Source: Bryobacterales bacterium
GTDB lineage: Bacteria; Acidobacteriota; Terriglobia; Bryobacterales; Bryobacteraceae
Direction: 5' to 3'
DNA: 32,384 nt
NCBI GenBank assembly: GCA_027452065.1
Contig: DAIDHC010000178.1
Coordinates: forward strand, 1 to 32,384
The notes beneath the pieces are model-generated. The model was not told the origin of the DNA and searched no databases. It worked only from the letters and a program-made list of their open reading frames with translations. The position numbers and the translations under genes were made by a program. Shown here piece by piece: positions 8,356-16,017 of this stretch (positions are counted from its first letter, which is position 1; each line of letters starts with the position of its first letter).

Positions 8356-9516
8356 TCATAGCACCGCCGTCTCCTCCAGCAACCGTCCCTCCGCAAACCG
8401 CGCCGCGCTCAAAAGCTCCGCCTCAATCACTTCCGTCCGCCCCTTCGTTATCAAGTCCGCCGTAATCCGCCCCGTCGCCGGCGAATGCATCACCCCGTGC
8501 CCGCTGAACCCATTGGCGAAATACAGCCCTGCCAGCCCCGGCGCCGCGCCCAGCACCGCGTGATGGTCCGGCGTCATCTCATACAACCCCGCCCAAACCC
8601 TCCGCGGATTCACCTCCAGCGTCTCGAAGGCCGGCACCCGGTTCACCGCGTGCGTCAGAATCTTCTCGACGAACCCCGCATCCACGTCCATCCGGAATCC
8701 CGGCCGCTCTTCGGGATCGTTCCACGCCATCAGAATCCCCAGGTTCTCCGGCCGGAAGTGGAACCCCGTCGACATGTCGATCACCATCGGACAGCGCTCG
8801 GGAATCCCCGCGAACGGCTCGCTCGGCGCCAGCATCCGGCGCAGTGGCGTCACCGGCAGCTCCGAACCGGCCATCTTCGCCACCCCCGCCGCCCACGCCC
8901 CCGCGCAGTTCACCACCGTCCTGGTCTCCACCAGCCCCCTCGTCGTCCGCACGCCGCTCACCCCCCGCGCGTCCGTCTCGATGCCCGTCACCTCAACTGC
9001 CCTCCACAGCTCCGCCCCCCGCTCCGCTGCCCTCGCCATGAACCCCGTCATCACGCTGTAGGGGTCCACAAACCCGTCCGTCGGGCAGTAGGTCCCCCCG
9101 ATGACATCGTCGGACCGCATCGCCGGAAAGAACTTCACCACGTCCTCGCGCCCCAGAATCTCCACCTGCTTCAGCCCCAGCCCGCGCTGCCGCTCCACGT
9201 TGGCCCTCAGATAGTCCATGTGCGCCGCCTTGGTCGCCACAAACAGATACCCCTGCCCGCGGTAGCCCGACGGATGCCCCACAATTTCCTCAAACGCCGC
9301 CAGAAACGGAATCGAGTAGAGCGACATCCGGATGTTCACCGGCGTGGTGAACTGCGCCCGCACGCCGCCCATGCTCTTGCCCGTCGAGCCCTTCCCCTGC
9401 TGCGTCTCCCTCTCAATCACCAGCACGTCGCCGCAGCCGGCCTCCGTCAGGTGATAGGCCACGCTCGAGCCCGCAATCCCGCCCCCGATGATCACAACCT
9501 CGGCCGTCCGCGCCAT
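8356..9516 (-). CDS. FAD-dependent oxidoreductase, DAO/sarcosine oxidase beta-like
   Basis: A flavoenzyme oxidising a secondary amine or amino acid such as sarcosine, glycine derivatives or proline; the substrate is not identifiable. The FAD-binding Rossmann motif is IIGGGIAGSSVAYHL at residues 9-23 (G11, G13, G16), followed by an acidic VIERE at the end of the second strand. The GSTGKSMGGVRAQF block near 42-55 is characteristic of the sarcosine oxidase beta/glycine oxidase group, and the C-terminal GLYFANGFSGHGVMHSPATG segment closes the flavin site. Length 386 fits. No signal peptide. The stop of leuS is only 8 bases upstream and the GNAT gene follows 12 bases downstream, so it is part of the same transcript. 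No sarcosine oxidase alpha, gamma or delta genes are nearby, pointing to a single-subunit enzyme. Confidence 0.87.
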   Translation of the reverse strand: MARTAEVVIIGGGIAGSSVAYHLTEAGCGDVLVIERETQQGKGSTGKSMGGVRAQFTTPVNIRMSLYSIPFLAAFEEIVGHPSGYRGQGYLFVATKAAHMDYLRANVERQRGLGLKQVEILGREDVVKFFPAMRSDDVIGGTYCPTDGFVDPYSVMTGFMARAAERGAELWRAVEVTGIETDARGVSGVRTTRGLVETRTVVNCAGAWAAGVAKMAGSELPVTPLRRMLAPSEPFAGIPERCPMVIDMSTGFHFRPENLGILMAWNDPEERPGFRMDVDAGFVEKILTHAVNRVPAFETLEVNPRRVWAGLYEMTPDHHAVLGAAPGLAGLYFANGFSGHGVMHSPATGRITADLITKGRTEVIEAELLSAARFAEGRLLEETAVL

Positions 9517-9524
9517 CTTCGCTC

Positions 9525-11966
9525 CTATTTCACGACGATGTTCACCAGCTTATCGGGCACCACCACAACCCGCACCACCGTCTTGCCTTCGAGATACGGG
9601 CGGAGCTTCGCATCTTCGAGAGCCATCTTCTCGAGCGTTTCTTTCGCCGTCCCCGCCGCCACGTGCAGCCGCCCCCGCAGCTTGCCGTTCACCTGCAGCG
9701 GAATCTCGATGCTGTCCTCGGCCGCCAACGCTTCGTCATAGCTCGGCCAGGCCTGCTTGAACACCGGCCCCGTGCGCCCCAGTTCCTCCCACATCTGCTC
9801 GGCCAGGTACGGCGCAAACGGCGCCAGCATCAGCGCCAGCGCCGGCAGCACCTCGCCCAGCGCCTCGCCTCCCAGCCCCGCCTCCCGCGCGTACAGCTCG
9901 TTCACCAGCTCCATCAGCGCCGCAATCGACGTGTTGAAGTGCCACCGGCTGTCGAAGTCGCCCGTGATCTTGTGAATCGTCTGGTGCAGCTTCCGCCGCG
10001 CCTGCCGCTCCGCCTCAGCGTCGCCCGCCCCGGCACCCCTCCGGTCCAGGCTCCGCGTGAAGAACCGGTACACGCGCTCCAGAAACCGCCTCTGCCCGCC
10101 CACGCTCTGCTCGTTCCACGGCATGTCTTTTTCCGGCGGCGCCGCGAACAGCACAAACAGCCGGCACGTGTCGGCCCCGTACTTGGCCACCATCTCTTCC
10201 GGGTCCACGATGTTCCCCTTCGACTTCGACATCGCCGTGCCGTCCTCGCCCAGCACCATCCCCTGCGTGAACAGGTTCCGCGCCGGCTCGGAATTCTGAA
10301 TCAGCCCCAGGTCCCGCATCACCTTCGTCCAGAACCGCGAGTAAATCAGGTGCAGGATCGCGTGCGTCACCCCGCCGATATATTGATCGATCGGAAACCA
10401 TTTCGCCGCCTTCTCCGGCGCAAATGGCGCCTCCGCGTTATTCGGATCGCAGTAGCGGTAGAAATACCACGACGAGTCGACAAACGTGTCCATCGTGTCG
10501 CTCTCCCGACGCGCCGCCCCGCCGCACCGGGGGCACTTCACGTTCATGAACTCTTCCGAATCCGCCAGCGGCGACCGGCCCTGCCCGGTGATCGACACAT
10601 CCATCGGCAGCAGCACCGGAAGCTCGTTCTCCGGCACCGGAACAATCCCGTCCTTCTCGCAATGAATCACCGGGATCGGCGTCCCCCAGTACCGCTGCCG
10701 CGACACTCCCCAGTCCTTCAGCCGGTAAGTCACCGCCGCCTCGCCGAACCCCTCCCGCCGCGCCTTCTCGGACATCGCCTTCCGCGCGTCCTCGCTCTTC
10801 AGCCCGCTCCACTCCCCCGAATTCTCCACCACGCCGTAGCCCGTAAACGCCACCGTCACTTTCTCCGGCAGCGTTCCCTCCACCGGCCGGATCACCGGCC
10901 GCACCGCGATTCCATATTCGGTGCAGAACTCGAAATCCCGCTCATCGTGCGCCGGCACCGCCATGATCGCCCCCGTCCCATAGCCCGTCAGCACAAAGTT
11001 CCCGATCCACACCGGAACCCGCTCGCCGCTGAACGGGTTCACCGCCTCCAGGCCCGTCTTGAGCCCTTCTTTCTTGATATCCCCCGCCTCCTGCCGCGCC
11101 CGCCGGTCGATCATCTCCCGCGCCTGCGCCCGCACCTCGGCCCCGCACAGTTCCTCCACCAGCGCGTGCTCCGGCGCCAGAATCACGCACGTCGCCCCGT
11201 AGATCGTGTCCACCCTGGTCGTGAACACCCGCACCGTGCGCCCGCTCCCGGCGAGCGTGAAATCGACCTCCGCCCCTTCGCTGCGCCCGATCCAGTTCCG
11301 CTGCATCGTCAGCACGCGCTCCGGCCACCCCGCCTCGATTTCCTTCATGTCATCGAGCAACTGGTCCGCGTAGGCCGTCGTCTTCAGAAACCACTGCTCC
11401 AGCGCCCGCTGCTCCACCGGCGTCTTCTCGTGCCTCCAGCAGCATCCGTCTACCACCTGCTCGTTCGCCAGCACCGTCCCGCATTCCGGACACCAGTTCA
11501 CCAACGCCTTCTTCCGGTACGCCAGCCCCCGCTCCAGCATCTTTAAAAAGAACCACTGGTTCCACCGGTAATAATCCGGCTCGCACGTCGAAATCTCCCG
11601 CTCCCAGTCGTAGGCGAAGCCCATTCGCTTCATCTGCCGCTTCATCTCGTCGATGTTCGCCCAGGTCCACTCCCGCGGATGCCTCCCCCGCTGCATCGCC
11701 GCGTTTTCGGCCGGAAGCCCAAAGGCGTCCCACCCCATCGGGTGCAGCACGTCGTAGCCCTTCATCCACATGTAGCGCGCCAGTGCGTCCCCGATCGAGT
11801 AGTTCCGCACGTGCCCCATGTGCAGCCGCCCGCTCGGGTACGGTAGCATCTCCAGCACGTAATACTTGGGCTTGCCCGGCTCGCCTGAGCGGTAGATTCC
11901 GCTCTCCTTCCACTGCTCGTGCCACTTCGGCTCGATCTCATGATGGTCGTACTGCTTTTCCGGCAT
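9525..11966 (-). CDS. leuS: Leucyl-tRNA synthetase
   Basis: Charges tRNA-Leu with leucine in the cytoplasm; essential. All hallmarks of the bacterial enzyme are present. The HIGH box is HMGH at residues 49-52. Zinc-type CPEC is at 159-162. The CP1 editing domain has TTRVDTIYG (249-257) and GTGAIMAVPAHDERD (329-343). A second CPRCGG is at 478-483, and KMSKS appears as AMSKS at 578-582. The anticodon-binding domain follows, then the C-terminal VNGKLRG region. At 813 residues it is full length, compared with about 800-880 for the family. The ATG at 11966 is one base past the end of the nfo gene, so translation is coupled. It sits in the middle of a six-gene minus-strand run whose other members have unrelated roles. 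Confidence 0.98.
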   Translation of the reverse strand: MPEKQYDHHEIEPKWHEQWKESGIYRSGEPGKPKYYVLEMLPYPSGRLHMGHVRNYSIGDALARYMWMKGYDVLHPMGWDAFGLPAENAAMQRGRHPREWTWANIDEMKRQMKRMGFAYDWEREISTCEPDYYRWNQWFFLKMLERGLAYRKKALVNWCPECGTVLANEQVVDGCCWRHEKTPVEQRALEQWFLKTTAYADQLLDDMKEIEAGWPERVLTMQRNWIGRSEGAEVDFTLAGSGRTVRVFTTRVDTIYGATCVILAPEHALVEELCGAEVRAQAREMIDRRARQEAGDIKKEGLKTGLEAVNPFSGERVPVWIGNFVLTGYGTGAIMAVPAHDERDFEFCTEYGIAVRPVIRPVEGTLPEKVTVAFTGYGVVENSGEWSGLKSEDARKAMSEKARREGFGEAAVTYRLKDWGVSRQRYWGTPIPVIHCEKDGIVPVPENELPVLLPMDVSITGQGRSPLADSEEFMNVKCPRCGGAARRESDTMDTFVDSSWYFYRYCDPNNAEAPFAPEKAAKWFPIDQYIGGVTHAILHLIYSRFWTKVMRDLGLIQNSEPARNLFTQGMVLGEDGTAMSKSKGNIVDPEEMVAKYGADTCRLFVLFAAPPEKDMPWNEQSVGGQRRFLERVYRFFTRSLDRRGAGAGDAEAERQARRKLHQTIHKITGDFDSRWHFNTSIAALMELVNELYAREAGLGGEALGEVLPALALMLAPFAPYLAEQMWEELGRTGPVFKQAWPSYDEALAAEDSIEIPLQVNGKLRGRLHVAAGTAKETLEKMALEDAKLRPYLEGKTVVRVVVVPDKLVNIVVK

Positions 11967-11967
11967 G

Positions 11968-12843
11968 CTATTCCCTTCGCGTCCCCCGCTTCTTTTCGCC
12001 GCCCGCCGCCCTCTTCAGCGCCTCGACGTTTTTCAAATCGTCCCCTTCATTGTCAATCGGCGTCTCCAGAATAAATGCCTTGTCCCGCAGCTTCGGATGC
12101 CTCAAAATCCTCCGGAACCCCGACTCGCCGATGTTCCCTTCGCCGATATTGGCGTGCCGGTCCAGGTGCGAGCCCAGCCCCCCCTTGGAATCGTTGGTGT
12201 GAATCACCGGCACGTTCTTGAGTCCCAGCACCCGCTCCATTTCGCTCACCGTCTCTTCCAGCCCCTTCGCCGCAGCCACGTCGTACCCCGCGGCCAGGCA
12301 ATGGCACGTGTCCACGCAGTATCCCAGCTTCACCCCCGCCCCCCGCGCCGCCTGCCGGATCTCGCGCAGCTCCTCAAACCTCCCGCCGAGCTGATTTGTC
12401 CCACCCGCCATGTTTTCCAGCAGCACCGTCAACCCTTCCGTCTCCCTTCCCTCCGCCGCCTCGCCCAGCGACCGCGCCACCGCCTCGATCCCCTCTTCCC
12501 TCGTCCACCCTTTGTAGTTGCCCGGATGCACCACCAGGTACTCCGCCCCGATCGCCAGCGCCCGCTCCATCTCCCCGCGAAACGCCTCCACCGATTTCTT
12601 TCTCAACGCTTCATCGCTCGACGCCAGGTTGATCAGATAATTGGCGTGCACTACCATCGGCTCCAGGTTCAGCCGCTTCCGCGCCGCCTTCAGCTTGGCC
12701 ACTTCCCCCGCCGCCGGCGGCGCCGCCCTCCACATCCTCGGGCTCGCCGAAAAAATCTGGAACGCGTTCGCCCCCAGCTCGGCCGCCTTCAGCGCCGCAT
12801 TTTCGAGCGAACCCGCAATGGATGTGTGGATCCCGATCCGCAA
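11968..12843 (-). CDS. nfo: Endonuclease IV (AP endonuclease)
   Basis: Cleaves DNA 5' of abasic sites and removes blocked 3' ends in base excision repair. It is a TIM-barrel enzyme with three zinc ions. The N-terminus RIGIHTSIAGS is the classic beginning. Metal-ligand motifs are visible in order: VVHANYL, VVHPGNYKG, LLENMAGG, CVDTCHCLAAGYD, HTNDSKGGLGSHLDRHANIGEG and FILETP. Length 291 is normal (about 280-300). No ATG precedes the barrel; the codon before RIGIH is TTG at 12843, and upstream in-frame sequence is antisense-like filler, so I start there. The ribosome site is weak (AAAGG). The start lies 14 bases after the DUF362 stop, and the end abuts leuS by one base. Confidence 0.95.
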   Translation of the reverse strand: MRIGIHTSIAGSLENAALKAAELGANAFQIFSASPRMWRAAPPAAGEVAKLKAARKRLNLEPMVVHANYLINLASSDEALRKKSVEAFRGEMERALAIGAEYLVVHPGNYKGWTREEGIEAVARSLGEAAEGRETEGLTVLLENMAGGTNQLGGRFEELREIRQAARGAGVKLGYCVDTCHCLAAGYDVAAAKGLEETVSEMERVLGLKNVPVIHTNDSKGGLGSHLDRHANIGEGNIGESGFRRILRHPKLRDKAFILETPIDNEGDDLKNVEALKRAAGGEKKRGTRRE

Positions 12844-12857
12844 GCCTTTGCCCCGGC

Positions 12858-13964
12858 TCAGGCCAGCTTCACCCGCCGCACGTCGATCTTCGCATCGTCG
12901 AACACACCCAGCCCCAGCATCCCCGCGATCTCGATGTGCTCCACCTGGCAGTTCAAAAACTGGCTGTCCTTGTCGGGCTTTGACAGCGCGATGGACTCCA
13001 TCCCCACTTCCTTCCGCTTGGCGTCCAGCACCTTCAGCCCCGTCTTGTCCAGCGCCACCGGATCCGTGGCGAAGTACATCGTCTTGTGCTCCCACTGATA
13101 CTTCGGCCGCCCGCTCGGACCCCCGTGATACTGCGCCTTCACTCCGTCGGCGATGTGCAGCGTCGCCTTGCTCCGGATCACCGGCAGGTTCACCACCGAC
13201 GGAATGAACACCCCGCACGCGTTCAGCGTCGAGGTCAGGTGGCTCCGGTTTACGTTGTTCACCATCCCGTGCGACATATTCTTCAGCGCGATCGTCACCC
13301 CCGCCGACTGGTGATGCTTCACAACAGGCAGATTGATAATCTTGTTCACCTTCTGTGTGACCACTTTCGCCACGTACGAGCGCCGGTAATGCGCATCCGT
13401 GTCGTTCTCCCCCGGCTTGATCAACGCCATCTCCATGTAATGGTCCGGGTCGTAGCCGTCCATATCCAACTGGACCTCGGAATAGGCCGGCGACGCCGCC
13501 TCCCAACGGATTCCAGGCGGCAGCCACTTGTCGATGCCCGCCTCCAGAAACTCCGCCCGGTAGCGGTTGAACACAATCACGTCTTTCGGCCCAACGCCCG
13601 CCTGCGCCAGCCCCTCGAGAATGTTGTGCATCACGCTGGCGTCCGAGCACAGCTTCGCCCCGCCCACCGGACTTACCTTGATCCCCACCACGTCGCCCTT
13701 TTCAAACAGCGCCCGCCACGCATCCACCCATCCCGGCGCCCCCGTCAGCTCCGTCATCCCCCGCCGCATCATCGCCTGGATCGCCTCCGGCTGATACACG
13801 CCGCCGGCAATCGAGCCCGCGTGCTCCACCGCCGCCACGCGCCCCGGATACGGCCCCGGCATCCCGCCGCCCAACACCCGCGCCCGCGCCTGCGGCATCG
13901 CCGCCGCCACCAGCGTCAGCCCCGCCGCCATACGTTCGAAAAATTCCCGCCGATCGGTCGCCAT
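12858..13964 (-). CDS. DUF362 domain protein with twin-arginine-like leader
   Basis: The function is unknown. DUF362 proteins share a conserved core sometimes joined to ferredoxin domains, and many are exported. The leader contains RREFFERMAAGLTLVAAA at residues 5-22, a fair Tat motif (RRxFhh) followed by a hydrophobic stretch and an Ala-rich cleavage zone, so export of a folded protein is inferred. The body carries GDVVGIKVSPVGG, KINLP-type KIINLPVVKHHQSAGVTIALKN, and a late FATDPVALDKTGL block, all typical of the family. No CxxCxxC ferredoxin motif is present. Length 368. The ATG at 13964 begins the leader directly. It lies 35 bases downstream of the lipoprotein gene and 14 bases upstream of nfo, within one probable transcript. 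Confidence 0.8.
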   Translation of the reverse strand: MATDRREFFERMAAGLTLVAAAMPQARARVLGGGMPGPYPGRVAAVEHAGSIAGGVYQPEAIQAMMRRGMTELTGAPGWVDAWRALFEKGDVVGIKVSPVGGAKLCSDASVMHNILEGLAQAGVGPKDVIVFNRYRAEFLEAGIDKWLPPGIRWEAASPAYSEVQLDMDGYDPDHYMEMALIKPGENDTDAHYRRSYVAKVVTQKVNKIINLPVVKHHQSAGVTIALKNMSHGMVNNVNRSHLTSTLNACGVFIPSVVNLPVIRSKATLHIADGVKAQYHGGPSGRPKYQWEHKTMYFATDPVALDKTGLKVLDAKRKEVGMESIALSKPDKDSQFLNCQVEHIEIAGMLGLGVFDDAKIDVRRVKLA

Positions 13965-13999
13965 ACGTCCAGTCTACTCTGGCCGCGCCCGCGCGGCCC

Positions 14000-14632
14000 T
14001 CAGAATGTCTTCTGCAAAAACTGTCCCGTCGTGGCGTCCACAAACACCGAATACCCGCTCGTCGACAGCGAGTCTCCCCAGATCACTCTCCACGTCGGGT
14101 CTGGGAACCGGTCCGTCCATTCGAGCAGATACATTACCGGCAGCCCCGGATTCTTCTTCGCGTATTCCACCGTCTCCTTTTTCTTCATCGCCGTCTCCAG
14201 CGCCTTGTCCGTGTCCGATCTCAGCGCCGCCACCAGAAACGGCCTCTGCGTGCCGCCCGGCCCGGACCACGAATCGGCCGGCGCCGCCGACACCCCCTTG
14301 TGCAGGTCGTTCTCATCGGCGTTCACCGCCGACCATGTGTAAATCCGCGCCTGCCGCCGCGATGCCGACACAAACGTCGCCCGCCACACTCCCGCTTTGC
14401 CGCCGTCCGCTTTCACTTCTTTGATGTTGTAGCTCTGCATCGTCAGCGGCTGCGCATCCACCGCCCACCCCCGCGCCTGCGGATACATCTCCTGAAACGC
14501 CTGCCGCCCCGTAATCGGCGGGTCCGGCGCCACCACAGCCTTCGTCTCCGCCTTCTTCCCGGCCGTGTCCGAACACCCCGCCAGGCTCAACGCCAGCGCG
14601 ATTGCTATGCCCAACGCACCCCAAGTTTTCAT
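14000..14632 (-). CDS. Predicted lipoprotein of unknown function
   Basis: The 210-residue product begins with a short basic start, a hydrophobic helix, and the lipobox SLAGC with Cys at residue 20. It should therefore be processed by signal peptidase II and anchored in a membrane. The rest is soluble and moderately Lys-rich. It contains WRATFVSASRRQARIYTWSA and a final VIWGDSLSTSGYSVFVDATTG, the latter reminiscent of the end of a PepSY-like or cystatin-like fold; this is only a resemblance. I start at the ATG at 14632 (MKTWG), since upstream in-frame residues look non-coding. The nearest purine run is GGGGG immediately before the start, which is unusually close. It may be the first gene of the minus-strand run ending with the GNAT gene. 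Confidence 0.75.
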   Translation of the reverse strand: MKTWGALGIAIALALSLAGCSDTAGKKAETKAVVAPDPPITGRQAFQEMYPQARGWAVDAQPLTMQSYNIKEVKADGGKAGVWRATFVSASRRQARIYTWSAVNADENDLHKGVSAAPADSWSGPGGTQRPFLVAALRSDTDKALETAMKKKETVEYAKKNPGLPVMYLLEWTDRFPDPTWRVIWGDSLSTSGYSVFVDATTGQFLQKTF

Positions 14633-14643
14633 GCCCCCATTCT

Positions 14644-14838
14644 CTAACACATGGACCCACCGGGAAACCGCCCCGCCCGCCACCCCGCCCTGTAGCACGG
14701 CATGTTGGTCGCGACAATATCCGGATCGCCCTTGAAATACAGCCTCGCGTTCAGCGCCGCCGCCCGCTGCGGAATCTTCGACCGCCGGTCCACCGGCACC
14801 ACAAGAATCGGCGACCGAAACTGCGTCAGCCGCCGCCC
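14644..14838 (-). pseudogene. Open 3' remnant of an unidentified gene
   Basis: A stop-free minus-strand frame of 64 codons with coding-like codon bias ends at 14644. Its translation contains LTQFRSPILVVPVDRRSK and then ARLYFKGDPDIVATNMPC, which looks like genuine protein rather than antisense shadow. There is no start codon upstream of these residues before the stop at 14839-14841 and no ribosome site. I read it as the surviving tail of a deleted gene. I do not recognise the family, and chance openness in GC-rich DNA is a real alternative. Confidence 0.3.
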
Positions 14839-14936
14839 TCATCCTCGTTCTCTGGCAGCGCCTCCCCTACGGATTGGCGCTCCTGCTCGCCCGCTCCTTC
14901 GCCGCCGACTCCCCAGCCCCCCGGCCGCTGATATGA
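14829..14936 (+). pseudogene. Open 3' remnant encoding a hydrophobic tail
   Basis: A plus-strand frame ending at TGA 14934-14936 translates to a hydrophobic segment AALILVLWQRLPYGLALLLA followed by a short polar tail, with strongly GC3-biased codons. It resembles the last transmembrane helix of a membrane protein. It begins roughly where the opposite-strand remnant ends, so both appear to have lost their 5' parts at a point near 14835. Confidence is low because it is only about 35 codons long. Confidence 0.22.
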
Positions 14937-14960
14937 TAATCAGCCAAAGGAAGCCGAACC

Positions 14961-15986
14961 ATGGATCGAAGGCGCTTCATCGCCAACTCCGCGGTCGCTC
15001 TGGGCTACGTTGCCCCCTCCGGCGCCGCTACCCCTGACACCGATCCGGCCGCCGCGCCCCGAACTCCCGATGCCGCCGCCCTGCCCGGCCGCCCCGTTCG
15101 CGTCGCCAGCATCGGCTTCACCCCCGGCCTTCCACTCGATCAAATCGCCGCCCTCGTCGACCAGGAAGGCGCGCGTGGCGCCGACCTCATCGCGCTGCCA
15201 GAAACCTGCCGCGGCCAGAACGACCACACTCCCGAACCCCTCGACGGCCCCACCGTCTCCACCATCGCCCGCCTCGCCGCCAAACACCGCACCTACATCG
15301 TCTGCCCCATCGACCGCCTCGACGGCCCCCGCCGCTTCAACTCCGCCGTCCTCCTCGACCGCCGCGGCCGCATCGCCGCCATCTACGACAAGCTCTACCC
15401 CTTCGGCCCCGAACTCGACAAACACCCCTCCGTCCTTCCCGGCCAGTCCGTCAAAGTCGTCTCCACCGACTTCGGCCGCCTCGGCCTCGCCATCTGCTTC
15501 GATGTCAACTGGGCCCCGCTCTGGCAGCGCCTCTCCGATTTCAGCGCCGAACTCGTCGTCTGGCCCAGCGCCTACTCGGCCGGCCGCACCCTGCAAGCCC
15601 GCGCCATCGACTTCAACTACTACATCGTCAGCTCCACCTGGGTCCCCGACTGCCTCGCCTTCGACATCGACGGCCAGCAGCTCCTCCACGACCACCAGAA
15701 CCGCGCCCCCGCGAACGTCAGCCGCTTGACCGTCGATCTCGACCGCTGCCTCTTCCACCAGGACTTCAACCTACCCGACAAACTCGCCACCCTCCTCCAC
15801 GACCACGGCGCCGACCTCGAGCGCGAACGCTGGCTCCCCATGGAAGGCTGGTTCATCCTCAAAGCGAAACGAGCCGGCGTCAGCGCGCGCCAATTGGCCC
15901 GGCAATACGGCCTCGAAGAACGCCGGCCCTATATCAACCGCGCCCGCTGCGATCTCGACAAAGCCCGCGGATGGCAGTTCAGTTGA
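14961..15986 (+). CDS. Tat-exported carbon-nitrogen hydrolase (nitrilase/amidase superfamily)
   Basis: Hydrolyses a non-peptide C-N bond, either an amide or a nitrile; the substrate is unknown. The leader DRRRFIANSAVALGYVAPSGA has a twin-arginine motif, so the enzyme is probably exported folded. The catalytic triad is visible: E81 in LIALPE, K144 in YDKLYPF, and C179 in LAICFDVNW. Length 341 including the leader is normal for the superfamily. The ATG at 14961 is preceded by AAAGGAAG (14946-14953) at good spacing. The C-terminal ~50 residues (SARQLARQYGLEE) look like an added helical tail. The fucosidase gene starts 31 bases downstream on the same strand, and both products carry RRRF leaders, so the two are probably co-expressed envelope enzymes. 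Confidence 0.9.
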   Translation: MDRRRFIANSAVALGYVAPSGAATPDTDPAAAPRTPDAAALPGRPVRVASIGFTPGLPLDQIAALVDQEGARGADLIALPETCRGQNDHTPEPLDGPTVSTIARLAAKHRTYIVCPIDRLDGPRRFNSAVLLDRRGRIAAIYDKLYPFGPELDKHPSVLPGQSVKVVSTDFGRLGLAICFDVNWAPLWQRLSDFSAELVVWPSAYSAGRTLQARAIDFNYYIVSSTWVPDCLAFDIDGQQLLHDHQNRAPANVSRLTVDLDRCLFHQDFNLPDKLATLLHDHGADLERERWLPMEGWFILKAKRAGVSARQLARQYGLEERRPYINRARCDLDKARGWQFS

Positions 15987-16017
15987 CCACCATGGCCCAA
16001 GGCCGAATCGAGCCGCA

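Noticed and set aside
9663-11546. 627-codon plus-strand open frame opposite leuS
   Set aside because: A His/Arg/Pro-rich shadow of the synthetase gene; leuS motifs are unambiguous on the other strand.
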